A DNA stretch of 64,000 nucleotides from Narthecium ossifragum (Eukaryota; Streptophyta; Magnoliopsida; Dioscoreales; Nartheciaceae), in assembly GCA_963920575.1 (NCBI GenBank), contig OY986973.1, forward strand, positions 15,796,062-15,860,061. The letters are read 5' to 3'. Within the stretch, counting starts at the first letter, position 1; the number at the start of each line of letters is the position of its first letter. The position numbers and the translations under genes were made by a program. Below, piece by piece: positions 11,101 to 21,855 of the stretch. A model generated the notes under the pieces. That model had not been told where the DNA came from, made no database searches, and saw only the letters and a list, made by a program, of their open reading frames with translations.

Positions 11101-12913
11101 TTACTCATAAGTACAAATCCCTAAAGTCGTCCTAAGATCTTCAAATCTACGGACATCTAGAGGTTTTGTAAACAAATCAGCAAGTTGTTTCTCAGTAGAG
11201 ATATGATCAAGAGCAATCACATTAGATTCAATCAAGTCTCTGATGAAATGATGTTGAATGTCAATGTGTTTGGTCCTCGAATGCTGAACATGATTCTTAG
11301 AGATACTAATGGTACTCATATTGTCACAAAACAACGTCATAGTGTCCTGTTCTAAACCATAGTCAGCAAGAATTTGTTTCATCCATAGCAATTGAGTACA
11401 CGCACTACCAGCAGCAATATATTCAGATTCTGCAGTAGATAGTGAAATAGAATTCTACTTCTTACTATGCCATGAAACTAAATTGTTACCAACATAGAAG
11501 CAACCCCCAGTAGTACTCTTCCTATCTTCAGTGCATCCAGCTGTGTCGGCATCAGAATAGCCAGTAATATTTGTAGTAGTGTCAGTAGAGAAGAAGATGC
11601 CAAAATTTACAGTTCCATGCACATATTTAATGATACGTTGGACAACATGCAAATGTGACTCTTTGGGAAATGATTGAAATCGTGCACATACACCAACACT
11701 GAAAGAGATGTCAGGTCGACTTGCATATAAGTATAAGAGACTACCAATATTGCTTCTGTATAGAGTTGGATCAACATCAATGCCAGCACTATCCTTAGAG
11801 AATTTAGACGTGGTACTCATAGGCGACCTAGCATTCTTAGCAGATTCCAGACCAAATTTCTTGACTAGATCTTTAGCATACTTTGATTGTGAGACAAAAA
11901 TCCCACCATCAAACTGTTTAACTTGAAGGCCTATAAGATAATTTAGTTCGCCCATCATACTCATTTCAAATTGTGTTTTCATCAGATCAACAAATTCATT
12001 GGCTAATTTCACAGACGATGAACCAAAAATAATGTCATCAACATAAATTTAAGCAATAGTAAAGTTATTCGTAGTAGTTTTAACAAAGAGTGTCCTATCA
12101 ACTCCCCCTCGAGAAAATCCGGAATCAAGCAAAAACCTAGTCAACCTTTCATACCAAGCTCTCGGAGCTTGTTTCAATCAATATAGGGCTTTCTTTAGTT
12201 TATAAACATGATTGGGAAATTTAGGATCAGTAAAACCTTTAGGTTGCTCAACATAAACCTCTTCTTTTAGAAAACTATTCAAAAACGCGCTTTTAACATC
12301 CATATGAAACAGTTTAAATTTGAGATAGCATGAAACATCAAACAAAATGTGAATAAACTTAAGTCCAGCTACAGTTGCGAAAGTCTCATCAAAATCAATG
12401 CCCTCAACCTGAGTATATCCTTGTGCTACAAGCCTAGCCTTGTTTCTAACTATGGCACCATACTCATCAGTCTTATTCTTAAAAATCCACTTAGTGCCAA
12501 TGACATTAACTTGTGAAGGTCTAGGTACAAGCACCCATACATCATTACGCACAAATTGCTCAAGTTCTTCATGTATAGCATTCACCCAACTATCATCAGA
12601 TAAAGGTTCCTTAACATTTTTGGGCTCATGTAAAAAAGTATAACAAACACAATTTACCTCACTTAGGGCTTTACTTCTAGTATGCATAGGGTCTGTAATT
12701 TCACCAATAACCTGAGAAGCTGGATGATGAAGCTTGACTCTAGTAGAAGGCTGAAGAGGTCCATACGAGTCAATTGGGGGTTCCTCCTCACTGTTTCTGC
12801 AACAATAGTATCCTTGACAGTAAGTTCCTGCTCGGAGTCTATAACCTCTGTATCTGCAGGAGATCCTATTACCATATAATCAATACCATCTAAGGAAGAA
12901 TCATGAGAAGATA
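11101..12913 (-). pseudogene. copia A pol: reverse transcriptase and RNase H
   Basis: The frame reads copia [74 protein letters not shown], then the catalytic [10 protein letters not shown] and MGELNYLIGLQV. RNase H follows: YSDADTAGCTEDRKSTTGG, the ESEYIAAGSACTQLLW region, and SRTKHIDIQHHFIRD near the end. The protein stops at 11101. Decay is clear: a stop after KKALY (~12178), a stop just before IYVDD (~12050), and a stop after LVSWHSKK (~11455). The upstream (N-terminal) part continues across a gypsy solo LTR at 12919. Enzyme role: copying element RNA into DNA inside cytoplasmic particles. Confidence 0.9.
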
Positions 12914-13203
12914 GATCATGTGAGGGTCCGTCCCTTTGACCTGGCTCGACTGCGTGGGTCGAGAGCCGGTTTCCTGTTGGTTTGGTTCCGCGTCGGGCAC
13001 GATCGGGCGATCATGTGGCGGTTTGGACCCCGGGGGCATTTTGGTAAATATGCCCTCTGGTGGTCGGTTTCACACCCGCGTTGCACCCACGGCCTTGGAT
13101 TGATGTGTGTGTTTGATTAGAATCTCTAGGGTGCGTCCGATCGGAAGATCGGAGCTCGATCGGGAAAGATCGAATCGGACGGCTGAGATAGATCCGGATT
13201 TTC

Positions 13204-13210
13204 TATATAA
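13204..13210 (+). promoter_or_regulatory. TATA box of gypsy B LTR (B1 copy)
   Basis: TATATAA in the context TTTTCTATATAAGCCCTG, followed by a C/T-rich start region. The same motif occurs in the other B LTR copies, reversed (for example near 24473, CTTATATAGAGG). Confidence 0.7.
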
Positions 13211-13734
13211 GCCCTGTCCCTTTCTTCTCCTTCCTTCTCTTCTCCTGTCATTTTCTCTCCTTCTCTCTCTCCTTCGGCTGACCTAGGGCTCGGAGACGCG
13301 GCTTTTGGAGTGCGGATCTTGGCGGCTCGACTGGTGGGACGCGTGGAGGAGCTACCCTACTTGCTCATGTAGGTGTTTCTACCTCGATCTTAGGATCGGG
13401 TTCTCCTAGGATAGGTTTTATGTACCTTCGCTGTAGGAATACATGTTAGAATGCTTTGTAGCTCCTTGCACATGTAGTGTAGCTCATTTCCTGTATTTCT
13501 ACATTGCGAATTCGGTATTTTAACCGTTGGTTTCCGTATTATCGTCGTTTTGTCGGTTTTCGCCCATTTGGACCTAGATAGGAGATTTAACCGTCAAAAA
13601 TGTAATTTTGTTATACCATTGGATTCCCCATCGAGAATTACAGTTGCTTGCGAAATTTCATCTTATTCCAACTTGATTTGATCCTTGAAATCCAAGGAAA
13701 TGGATTTTCGGCACTATTCTGATGAACTGTGCCT

Positions 13735-14090
13735 AAGGCTCGACGGTCGATCGGTGCATCGACCGTCAAGTATTGTTTGGCTCTTTCTGGGCCTGACGGT
13801 CGACCGTCGGATCGACCGTCAGGCTCTGTCGGGATTTTGGACTCCCACGGTCGATGGATCGATTGACCGCGGGCTTCCCCCTTTTTCACCCCGCCTCACG
13901 GTCGACCGTCGCATCGTCCGTGAGGCTCTGTCCCGTTTTGGGCTTCCCAGGGTCGATGGGAGGATCGACCGTCGCCCTTGGGGTTTTCCTCGTTTTGGTC
14001 CCACGGTCGACCGCCGGATCGACCGTGACATCGACCGTGGCCTCACGGTTGATCGCCGGATCGACCGTCACATCGACCGTGGGCCCTTGA
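13735..14090. repeat. palindrome array, gypsy B1 LTR
   Basis: Repeated half-units ACGGTCGA and TCGACCGT in alternating orientation, separated by 3-30 bases, with spacers such as AGGCTCTGTCCCG and GGCTTCCCA. It lies downstream of the TATA box, so it should be present in the transcript and could fold into a series of hairpins. Confidence 0.9.
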
Positions 14091-15339
14091 ACAGTGTTTT
14101 CTGGTTTTTCTTAAATAGCTTTCACTTGGGTTTGGTATCTAAACATGTTGGGAGGTTGGTATGGGGTTTTCATGAAGTTTTCAAGGGATTTTCCATTGAG
14201 ATTAAGGATTGAATCGCATGTTAATTTCCTTTGTGTAAATTGATATTGTGGCTTGCTTTTAAATACATGTGTGGTTGGTATGAGTGCTAGTTAATGGTTT
14301 GCTTAGCCATTAGCTAGCTATGAGTGCTAGTTAATGTGGAATTGTTGAACCTTAGCCTCTTGCCGGCGAGTGCCGAGGGCTATTGTATATCTGTTGGACT
14401 TATAATTGATGTTGTGGCATGTAGAGACATCTAGGATAGATGTTTGCCTAAGTTCATGCATTGTATGCATTAGAAGCATTTGAGGTTAGGCGGGCGATGG
14501 TTTGGGTCGCCGATTCGAGGCTCTCGGGTAGCTCGGAGCTAGCCTTAGGACCGTGGCTGGGTAGTCAGGTTTAGGGTGTGATTGTTTAATTGAATCTCAT
14601 GTCCTTTGAGGATTTGCGATAGTTGACTCTGATCAGTGTTTGAGGTTTAGAGGTCGTGTTGTCTTCCAAGGCTAAGTCTTAAGGATGGGTGTCGATGTCC
14701 CTGACTTGGTCCCCAGGCAGTGGTTTCCCGCTGGGTAGAGGTGATCCTACTGGTTCTGGTCCTTTTCCTCCCAGCGTGTTGGTTGATGTTCCCAGCGTGG
14801 TCGGTTGAGAAAGTAGGATCCCTTGGGGAGTCGACAGGGGTCGTGGGACCCCGTGGCATTCCTTAGGCTTGAGCGGGGAGACAACACTGTTGTTGTTTTC
14901 CTCCCTTCAGTGTGCCGTAGAGTAAAACCCTACTAAGCTTATCGCTCACTCCTACCCGGGCTGCGTTTGCAGGTGCAGGCGGCAGTTCTTCTTCAGTGGA
15001 GCCGGCAGGATCGGCCTTTGGCGACGCTAGTACATCCAGAGGCGCTTGAGGTTTTGCTGGAGGATAAAATGGTTGTACCTTTTTTATATGTATATGTTGT
15101 AAACATTTTGAGGATTTTTTTGGGATCATGTATTATATCTTTACCTTGGAAGTATTAGAATGGAATTTTGTAACTGTACAACTGATGTTATATAAATTGA
15201 ATATCTGTTCACCTCTGGAATACAATTGTTTAAATTATCCGTCTTTTTCGCTTGTATCGCGCCGATTGAAGATGAATAGTGATAGGAGCCCTCATGCCCC
15301 GTCCTGGATGGATTTTCTGGGTCGGGGTGTGACAGATCA

Positions 15340-17512
15340 TCTATGACTACATTAATAGACTCCATAACAGTAGAGGTGCGTGAATTGAAAACTCTATAAG
15401 CTCTACTATTCAAGGATTACCCCACAAATATTCCTTCATCGCTTCGGGAGTCAAACTTACCGAGTTGCTCTCTATCCCTTAGCCCCCGTTTGGTTCGGGG
15501 TTAGAAAAAGTGGGGTTAAGGAGGAATAGGGTTAGAAAAAGTGGGGTTAAGGAATGGGGATAGGAAAAAGTAGAGTGGTGGTGGTAGGTGAAATGGAAAT
15601 AAACCCGTAATGATTACTTTTGGTGTTTGGGGTAGGAATGGGGATAACCTCATTAAAAACGGGGATAACCCCAAACCAAACAAGGCCTTAGGATGTAGCA
15701 TTTACTCCCAAAAACTTTGAAATATTTAACAGTGGGTTTCTTACCATACCACCAATGATATGGAGTCTTATTTGTGCTATGTCTGATGTAAGCCCTATTG
15801 GCGATGTAGCATGCTGTGTTAATCGCTTCATCCCAAAATCTCAAAGGCAGAGACTTGCCATGAATCATCACCCGTGCCATCTCCTGTAGTACTCTATTTT
15901 TTCGCTCCACGACCCCAGTCTGTTGTGGTCTATGAGGTGCAGAAAACTCCTGTTTGATGCCATGAGTAGCACAAAAACCATCAAAGTTAGAATTTTCAAA
16001 CTCTTTACCATGGTCTGATTGAATCATCCTGATTTTCACAGCAGTAGATCCTTTCTCCATTTTCAGCCTCAAACATAGATGTTTCTCTAATAAACTCTAC
16101 CCAAGTAAATCTAGAGAAATAATCTACGACAACAAAAATATATTTCTTACCTCCTAAGCTTTCAGTACGTGTAGGACCCATCAAATCCATGTGTATGAGC
16201 TCTAACGATTATGAGATAATAGTAGAATTCACCTTTTTATGTGCAGTTCTGATTTGCTTACCTTTTTGACAAGGTCCACATATAGTTTTTGGGGGAGAAC
16301 CTACTTTAGGCATTCTTCTAACAATCTCAGCATTAGACAATTTTGACAAATCTTGAAAGTTAGTGTGTCCTAGACGTTGATGCCAAAGATCAAAGTTATC
16401 TAATGTAGCTAAATTGCAAGCTGGACCAAAATATGCATAAATGCCATAACAGTTATTTAAAGTTCTCATTCCACTCATCAAAGTAGTTCCAAAATTCTTA
16501 TAGATACAACAATCATCTTTAGTGAATAGAACTTTCAAACCAGAATCACATATCTAGCTAATGCTTATAAGATTGGCTTTTAAGCCATCAACATAAAGCA
16601 CATCTAAAAGGTCAGGCATGCCAGGTACATGAATAGTTCCTTTACCAAAAAATTTTGAACACTTGCCATCTCCAAAGGTAACAATGCCACTAGCATATTT
16701 TTCAATGGAAGAGAAAAGAGCCTTATTACCACTCATATGCCTTGAACAACCACTGTCCAGGTACCAAACATTAGTATCATGGGTCTTTAAGGCAGTGTAA
16801 ACAACTAATGCTTTAAGATTAGATTTTCTAACCCATCTGGCCTTAGTATTTGGTTTAGCAAGGGCATATTGTCTCTATAGTGCAGCAGCTGTGTAATACC
16901 TAGTAAATTGAGGCCTATAATTTACAGTATAAGGATATCCATACAATATGTAGCAAAAGGGCATAATGTGTCTAGATTTACCACAATAATGGCATGCAGA
17001 AGAATGAGATTTTGTAATTTTACATGCAGTAACTTGAGGAATAGTAGCATGAACAAACTTGGTAATACCTTGAGTGTCGGAAGATGAAGCTCTAGCAGTG
17101 TAACCAAGACCAAATTTGACCGTATTCATCCTTTGGGCCTTCAAGATTTCATCCAGCTTTTGAGAACCTGCATTCATCTTCTCAACCGATCGGTTAGTAG
17201 CATCAAGTTTTTCTTCAAGAGATTTAACATGAGCACTAAGTTCAGTTTTTGCCACTTCCAATTCATGTAGATCTATCCGCCATTTTTCAAGTTCAACACG
17301 AAGAGACTCATTTTCAGATTTTGCTTTAGTCATCTCTAGTTCAATAACTACTCATTCTTTATCAGAAACTTTGAGCTTGCACTTTAATTCAGATATAGAT
17401 TTTTTTAGCTCATCATACTTGTCAGCCAAATCATTCTAAGCATTATTAACCTTTTATAAAGAGCATGAATAGTCTCAACATCCTCACTACCTAAATCATC
17501 ATCAGACTCAGG
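15340..17512 (-). pseudogene. copia A pol: second zinc knuckle, protease and integrase
   Basis: From the right: a coiled-coil-like stretch (ENESLRVELEKWRIDLHELE), a CCHC knuckle CHYCGKSRHIMPFC, then protease WYLDSGCSRHMSGNKALF. The GAG-pre-integrase zinc region has WHQRLGHTNFQDLSKL and CGPCQKGKQIR. The integrase core shows LMGPTRTESLGGKKYIF (first D), IQSDHGKEFENSNF (second D) and QQTGVVERKNRVLQEMARV (E). A frameshift splits the core near 16060, a stop replaces Y in FVGYS near 15425, and a MITE interrupts at 15482. The left end continues at 12913 across solo LTR B1; the right end continues into gag at 43525 across gypsy B. Confidence 0.9.
15482..15687. mobile_element. Tourist-like (PIF/Harbinger) MITE
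   Basis: 206 bases with imperfect ~22-base inverted ends, GCCCCCGTTTGGTTCGGGG on the left and GGCCTTGTTTGGTTTGGGG on the right (minus strand). They are flanked by TTA duplications at 15479-15481 and 15688-15690. This is the classic TTA target and terminal sequence of Tourist-type MITEs. It encodes nothing and sits between integrase and RT of copia A. Confidence 0.9.
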
Positions 17513-18175
17513 ATCAGTGTCACACTCCGACCCAGAAAACCCGTCCAGGACGGGGCGTGAGGGTTCCTATCACTATTCATCTCCAATTGACGCGATACAA
17601 AGCAGAAAAGACAGATAAATTTAAACAATTTATATTCCAGAGGAGAAACAGAAATTCAATTCATATATATACATCAAGTTGTACTGATACAAAATTCTTT
17701 ATCAAACTCCTCCAAGGGAAAGATTTTATACAATAATTTAAAACTCCTCGAAAGATGTTTATAATATACAAACTATAAAAAAGGTACAACAGTCGTCCTT
17801 CAGCAACCTCAAGTGCCTCTGGAAGTACTCGTGCCGCCAAACGCAGATCCCGCCGGCTCTACTGAAGAAGAACTGGCGCCTGCACCTGCAAACGCAGCCC
17901 GGGTAGGAGTGAGCGATAAGCTCAGTAGGGTTCTACTCTATGGCACACATAAAGGAGGAAAACAACAACAGTGTTGTCTCCCCGGTCAAGTCTAACGGAT
18001 GCCACGGGTCCCATAACCCTATCGATGTCCCAAGGGCTCCTGCATGAAACCTCTCTCCTGAACATGTTACCAGGAGGCCAAGGAACAATAACATGCAAGA
18101 TCACCCTTACCCAAGCAGGAATACCATGCCTTGGGGAACCACGTCGGGAACGCATCGATAACCATCCTTAGTACT

Positions 18176-19573
18176 TGATCGCTCGCAAATGCGTCGTTAA
18201 ATCAGATGCAAAACGCAATTTAGAATTTATAATCCTTCAATCAATACTACTCTACAAACGTAGAACAGTGGTGAGATCCGGAGTCGAACCACAGGGAAAG
18301 ATTGTTTAACAAAAGAAGAAATCAAATTAAATCTCTAAACTCAAGTCCTAAGGCGAAGAAAAGGAGTTTCAATAGTTTTGTTATCTAAGGAATTAAACTA
18401 CTGAAAAAGCAATAAAAATGTTGGGATAAGTCAATGAGAGAAAACCTAGGGATTACTCAATCCACTTTAGTTTCACTTCCTGTATTCTCTAGTTATCCTC
18501 TTGTTTTCTTATCTCGACATTATGGATTCACAGCTTCTTAAGCTTACATGGATCCAAACTTAGCATAGATTGTCTTCGAACTTAATCTGAGTACAACATA
18601 TCTTCATCTAGCATAGATTATCTCAAAGGCATACACAAAAGCAACATAAAAACCTTCCTACGAATCTCTACCATCAAGCACAGCAATCAAGTAGGAGTCA
18701 AAATACGTCAAGGAACTCTGTTCCCTCAACTCTTTATAAAATAAAACCATATTCATAGGATCATGTCTTTGAAAAGATAACAAGAATCAAACTAGAAAAT
18801 ACAAAGAAGATCTACTAAAGCTTCATGAGATCCCTAAGTACAGAATTAGCTACTCATCTTTGTGATGGAAGCCTTAGATTCGATGAAGAATGATTGGGAT
18901 CCACGTTGTAGCTCAATCTTCTCCAGAGAATCCTCCAAACCCTAGTTCTCTCTTTTCTCTCTATGGGAACCTCCAATTTTCGACTAGCAAACACCCTCTT
19001 ATAGGTGTATTCCCGGAATTAGGGTTTTGGTTTGAGTTGGACCTCAAGTGCAACTCGGATTTCTTAGTTCAAGTTTGACAGCCTCTTCCGGTCGCGACTG
19101 GGTTCAACCCGTCCGGAATTTGAGAATGAGTCCAACACGAAAGATGTAGATTAGGAAGTCTTCTATACTGTCCCGAAGATTTGATAATATTTGGACTTAT
19201 CTGGAATATTTGGTGAATATTCTCCCGCACGTTGACGGACCAGTCTTCCAGCAGCTAAATATTTTCATCTTCTTCAAAACTGCTATCCAGCCATCAGGAA
19301 TCTCTAAAAGTGTCCAATATGAATGTTGTACGTCTTGATGTCTTCTACATGTCACCAAAATTTCAGAATAGTTGGACATAATAATAATTTCTGATGAATA
19401 TTATGCTAACAGTCAACAGAGCAGTGTATTTCAGCATATTAACCCTTTTTTGTAATTTCTAGGTTGAATCTTCATTAAAACTGAAATCAACTAACAAACT
19501 ATCAAATACAAACACTTTCGGCCTAACAAAGGTAAATTAAGGGGTTTAATTATGAATATTTAGTGACTCATCA
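18176..19573. mobile_element. solo LTR, unassigned family
   Basis: 1,398 bases from TGATCGCTCGCAAATGCG to GACTCATCA, flanked by perfect GTACT duplications (18171-18175, 19574-19578). Near the left end GAGATCCGGAGTCGAACCAC followed by AGGGAA resembles a block common near the start of some plant LTRs. No gene; orientation not assigned. Confidence 0.85.
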
Positions 19574-19598
19574 GTACTTAGCCTTGGGAAGACAAAAC

Positions 19599-20614
19599 TG
19601 TTGGCCCAGATATTGTTTTGATGATGTCAATATATGTTTGATGATAAAACAATGATTTAATATTATTATCCTTTAATTTGGAAAGCATTAAAATCATATT
19701 TAATGAGTTTTTGTACTGACGGTCGATGCGACGGACGATGCATGGATCGACCGTGGGGAATGGCGGTTGATGCGTGGATCGACCGCGGAAGTTGTTCTTG
19801 GGAAAATAGGCTGACGGTCGATGGACCGATCGACCGTGGCCTATGTGACTTGGCTCAAAGGAGTGATGGTCGATCGGTGCATTGACCGTGGGAAGCGGTT
19901 TTCTAGACAGAGGCTGACGGACGATGTCACGGTCGATGGGACGGTCGACCGTGAGGCTTGATGGTCGATAGGTGGATCGATCGTGGCTCAAGGAAAGCCT
20001 GGCGGACGATGTCACGGACAATGCGACGGTCGACCGTGAGTCCAGAATAGAGCCGTTAAAGAGCCGTTGCAGGAGAAAAAAATAGCCGTTGGGAGGCTAT
20101 TTGGAAGGGTTGGAAGCTCAGCTATAAAAGAAAAAGTCCAGCAAACTTGTCAAGTACTTAGAGGGAGCTAAGGGATTATTGTAATCATATTCTAGCAAGT
20201 TTCTATCTCTTATTAGCGAACTAAACCTTTGTAAAACTACTTCAAGTGTGAAGTAGACTTTGAGAGAAATATCTTAGAGAGATATTAGAGTGATTGTAAG
20301 GTTGCCAAGCACCCGTAAGCTTGGTGGATAGGTTGCCAAGCACCCGAAAGCTTGGTGGGCAACTTGTAAGAGGTCTTGCAAGTAGTGGAACCTCAAGGAG
20401 GACCTTGAGTGAAGTGGACGTAGGCAAGGTTTGCCGAACCATTATAAATCTGGTGCAATCTCTCTAACTCTCTTCTCATATCCCTTGTTTAAATGTTTAT
20501 TATCTGCTCTTATCTTTAGCAAGCATATGGTTTAATTAGACTCCTCCTATTTTGATTTCTTTAATTGATTTTAACATATAAAGCCTAAGATAAACCCGCT
20601 CTCTTAGAGCTTCA
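19599..20614 (+). mobile_element. solo LTR of the copia D/E/F family (diverged)
   Basis: 1,016 bases beginning TGTTGGCCCAGATATTG and ending CTTAGAGCTTCA. It parallels TGTTGATCCTAACCTTG and CTTGGACCTTCA of element E. Flanks are AAAAC (19594-19598) and AACAC (20615-20619); the undisturbed site in the 5' LTR reads GACAACACGACC, so the left copy has one mutation. It carries the palindrome array (19718-20041) and a TATAAAAG box near 20123. Confidence 0.85.
19718..20041. repeat. palindrome array, solo copia LTR
   Basis: ACGGTCGA/TCGACCGT half-units with spacers including GGGAAGCGGTTTTCTAGACA and GAGGCTGACGGACGATG, as in element E. It lies upstream of the TATA box. Confidence 0.85.
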
Positions 20615-21187
20615 AACACGACCTCTAAACCTCAAAACATTGATCAGAGTCAACTATAAGACATCCTCGATAACATAAGATTCAATTATAATCACGCCCT
20701 AATCCTCACTACCCAACCACGGTCCTAAGGCTAGATCCGAGCTACCCGAGAGCCTCGGATCGGCGATCAACCCATCACCCATCTAACCTCATATGCCTCT
20801 AATGCATACAATGCATGAACCTATACAAACATCTACCCTAGATGTCTCTATATGCCACATCATCAGTTATAGGTTCAACAGATATACAATAGCCCTCGGC
20901 ACTCGCCGACAAGAGGCTAAGGTTCCATAATTCCTCATTAGCTAGCACTCATAGCTAGCTAACGGCTAGGCAACCAAATAAGCATTTAACTACTTATCAA
21001 ACCAAGTATTAAATGCACTTAAAACCACAATTCACCCAAAAGGGATAAGCACGCAATTCAATCCTCCATTTCAAAAGAAATCCCTTGAAAACGCCATGAA
21101 AACAACGTGCATGCTTCCAAACATGCTTAAGGATCTATCGCAAACGAAATCCCTTTAAGAAAGGCCAAGAAACAGTGTTTAAGGGCT

Positions 21188-21535
21188 CAGGGTCGATGCG
21201 AAGATCTATCCGACGATCGATCCGACAGTCGACCGTGAGGCCACGGTCGATCCGACGATCGACCGTGAGACCAAAAAGAGGAAAAAACACATGGGCGACG
21301 GTCGATCGGTGTATCGACCCGGGGAAGCCAAAATGGAGACAGAGCCTGACGGTCGATGCGACGGTCGACCATGAGGCGAAATGGAAAAAGAGAAGATCCC
21401 GCGGTCGATCCGAGCATCGACCATGGGAGACCAAAAACCAGACAGACCCTGACGGTCGATGCAACGGTCGACCGTCAGGCCTAGAAAAAGCGTATCAACG
21501 CTTGACGGTTGATCCACCGATCGACCGTCGAGCCT
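21188..21535. repeat. palindrome array, gypsy B 3' LTR
   Basis: Alternating ACGGTCGA/TCGACCGT half-units. Positions 21301-21370 align without gaps to 47464-47533 in the copia E LTR, including the non-palindromic spacer ACAGAGCCTGACG. Confidence 0.9.
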
Positions 21536-21855
21536 AATGCACGGTTCATCAGAACATTGCCGAAAATCTAATTTCTTGGATTTGAATGATCAAATCAAGT
21601 TGAAAGTTGATGAAACTTTGCAAGCATGCATAATAGATGATGGAGAAGCTAATGATATGAATAAAACACGATTTTGATGGTTAAATCTCAAACCTAGGTC
21701 TCAATGGCCGAAAACTGATAAAACGACGATAATACGGAAATCGCCCGATAAAATACAGAAACCAAGTTATAGAGCTACTCTACAGAAGCCATAACACACA
21801 TGCTACAACTTACACAAGATTCTAACATGTATTTCTACAGCGAAAGCACATAAAG

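Larger units (their letters stand above)
12919..15334 (+). mobile_element. solo LTR of gypsy family B (B1)
   Basis: 2,416 bases beginning TGTGAGGGTCCGTCCC and ending GGTCGGGGTGTGACA, flanked by perfect GATCA duplications (12914-12918, 15335-15339). It lies inside copia A pol; excising it with one duplication restores the frame VVIDDLSSHDSSLDGIDYMV. No internal gypsy sequence remains, so it is the product of LTR-LTR recombination. A TATATAA promoter lies at 13204-13210 and a palindrome array at 13735-14090. Orientation is opposite to the full element B. Confidence 0.95.

Noticed and set aside
13685..14212. 175-codon frame through the B1 array, and similar frames at 21175-21537, 30709-30981, 47338-47739 and 55633-55914
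   Set aside because: Repeats of VDRRIDR- or STVASTV-type peptides come from the palindrome units and occur on both strands in several frames; no domain and no conservation of frame limits.
14863..15129. 88-codon minus-strand frame in LTR B1, and 60-77-codon relatives at 17813-18155 and 41532-41765
   Set aside because: They recur only because the same LTR recurs; they are not conserved in frame between copies.
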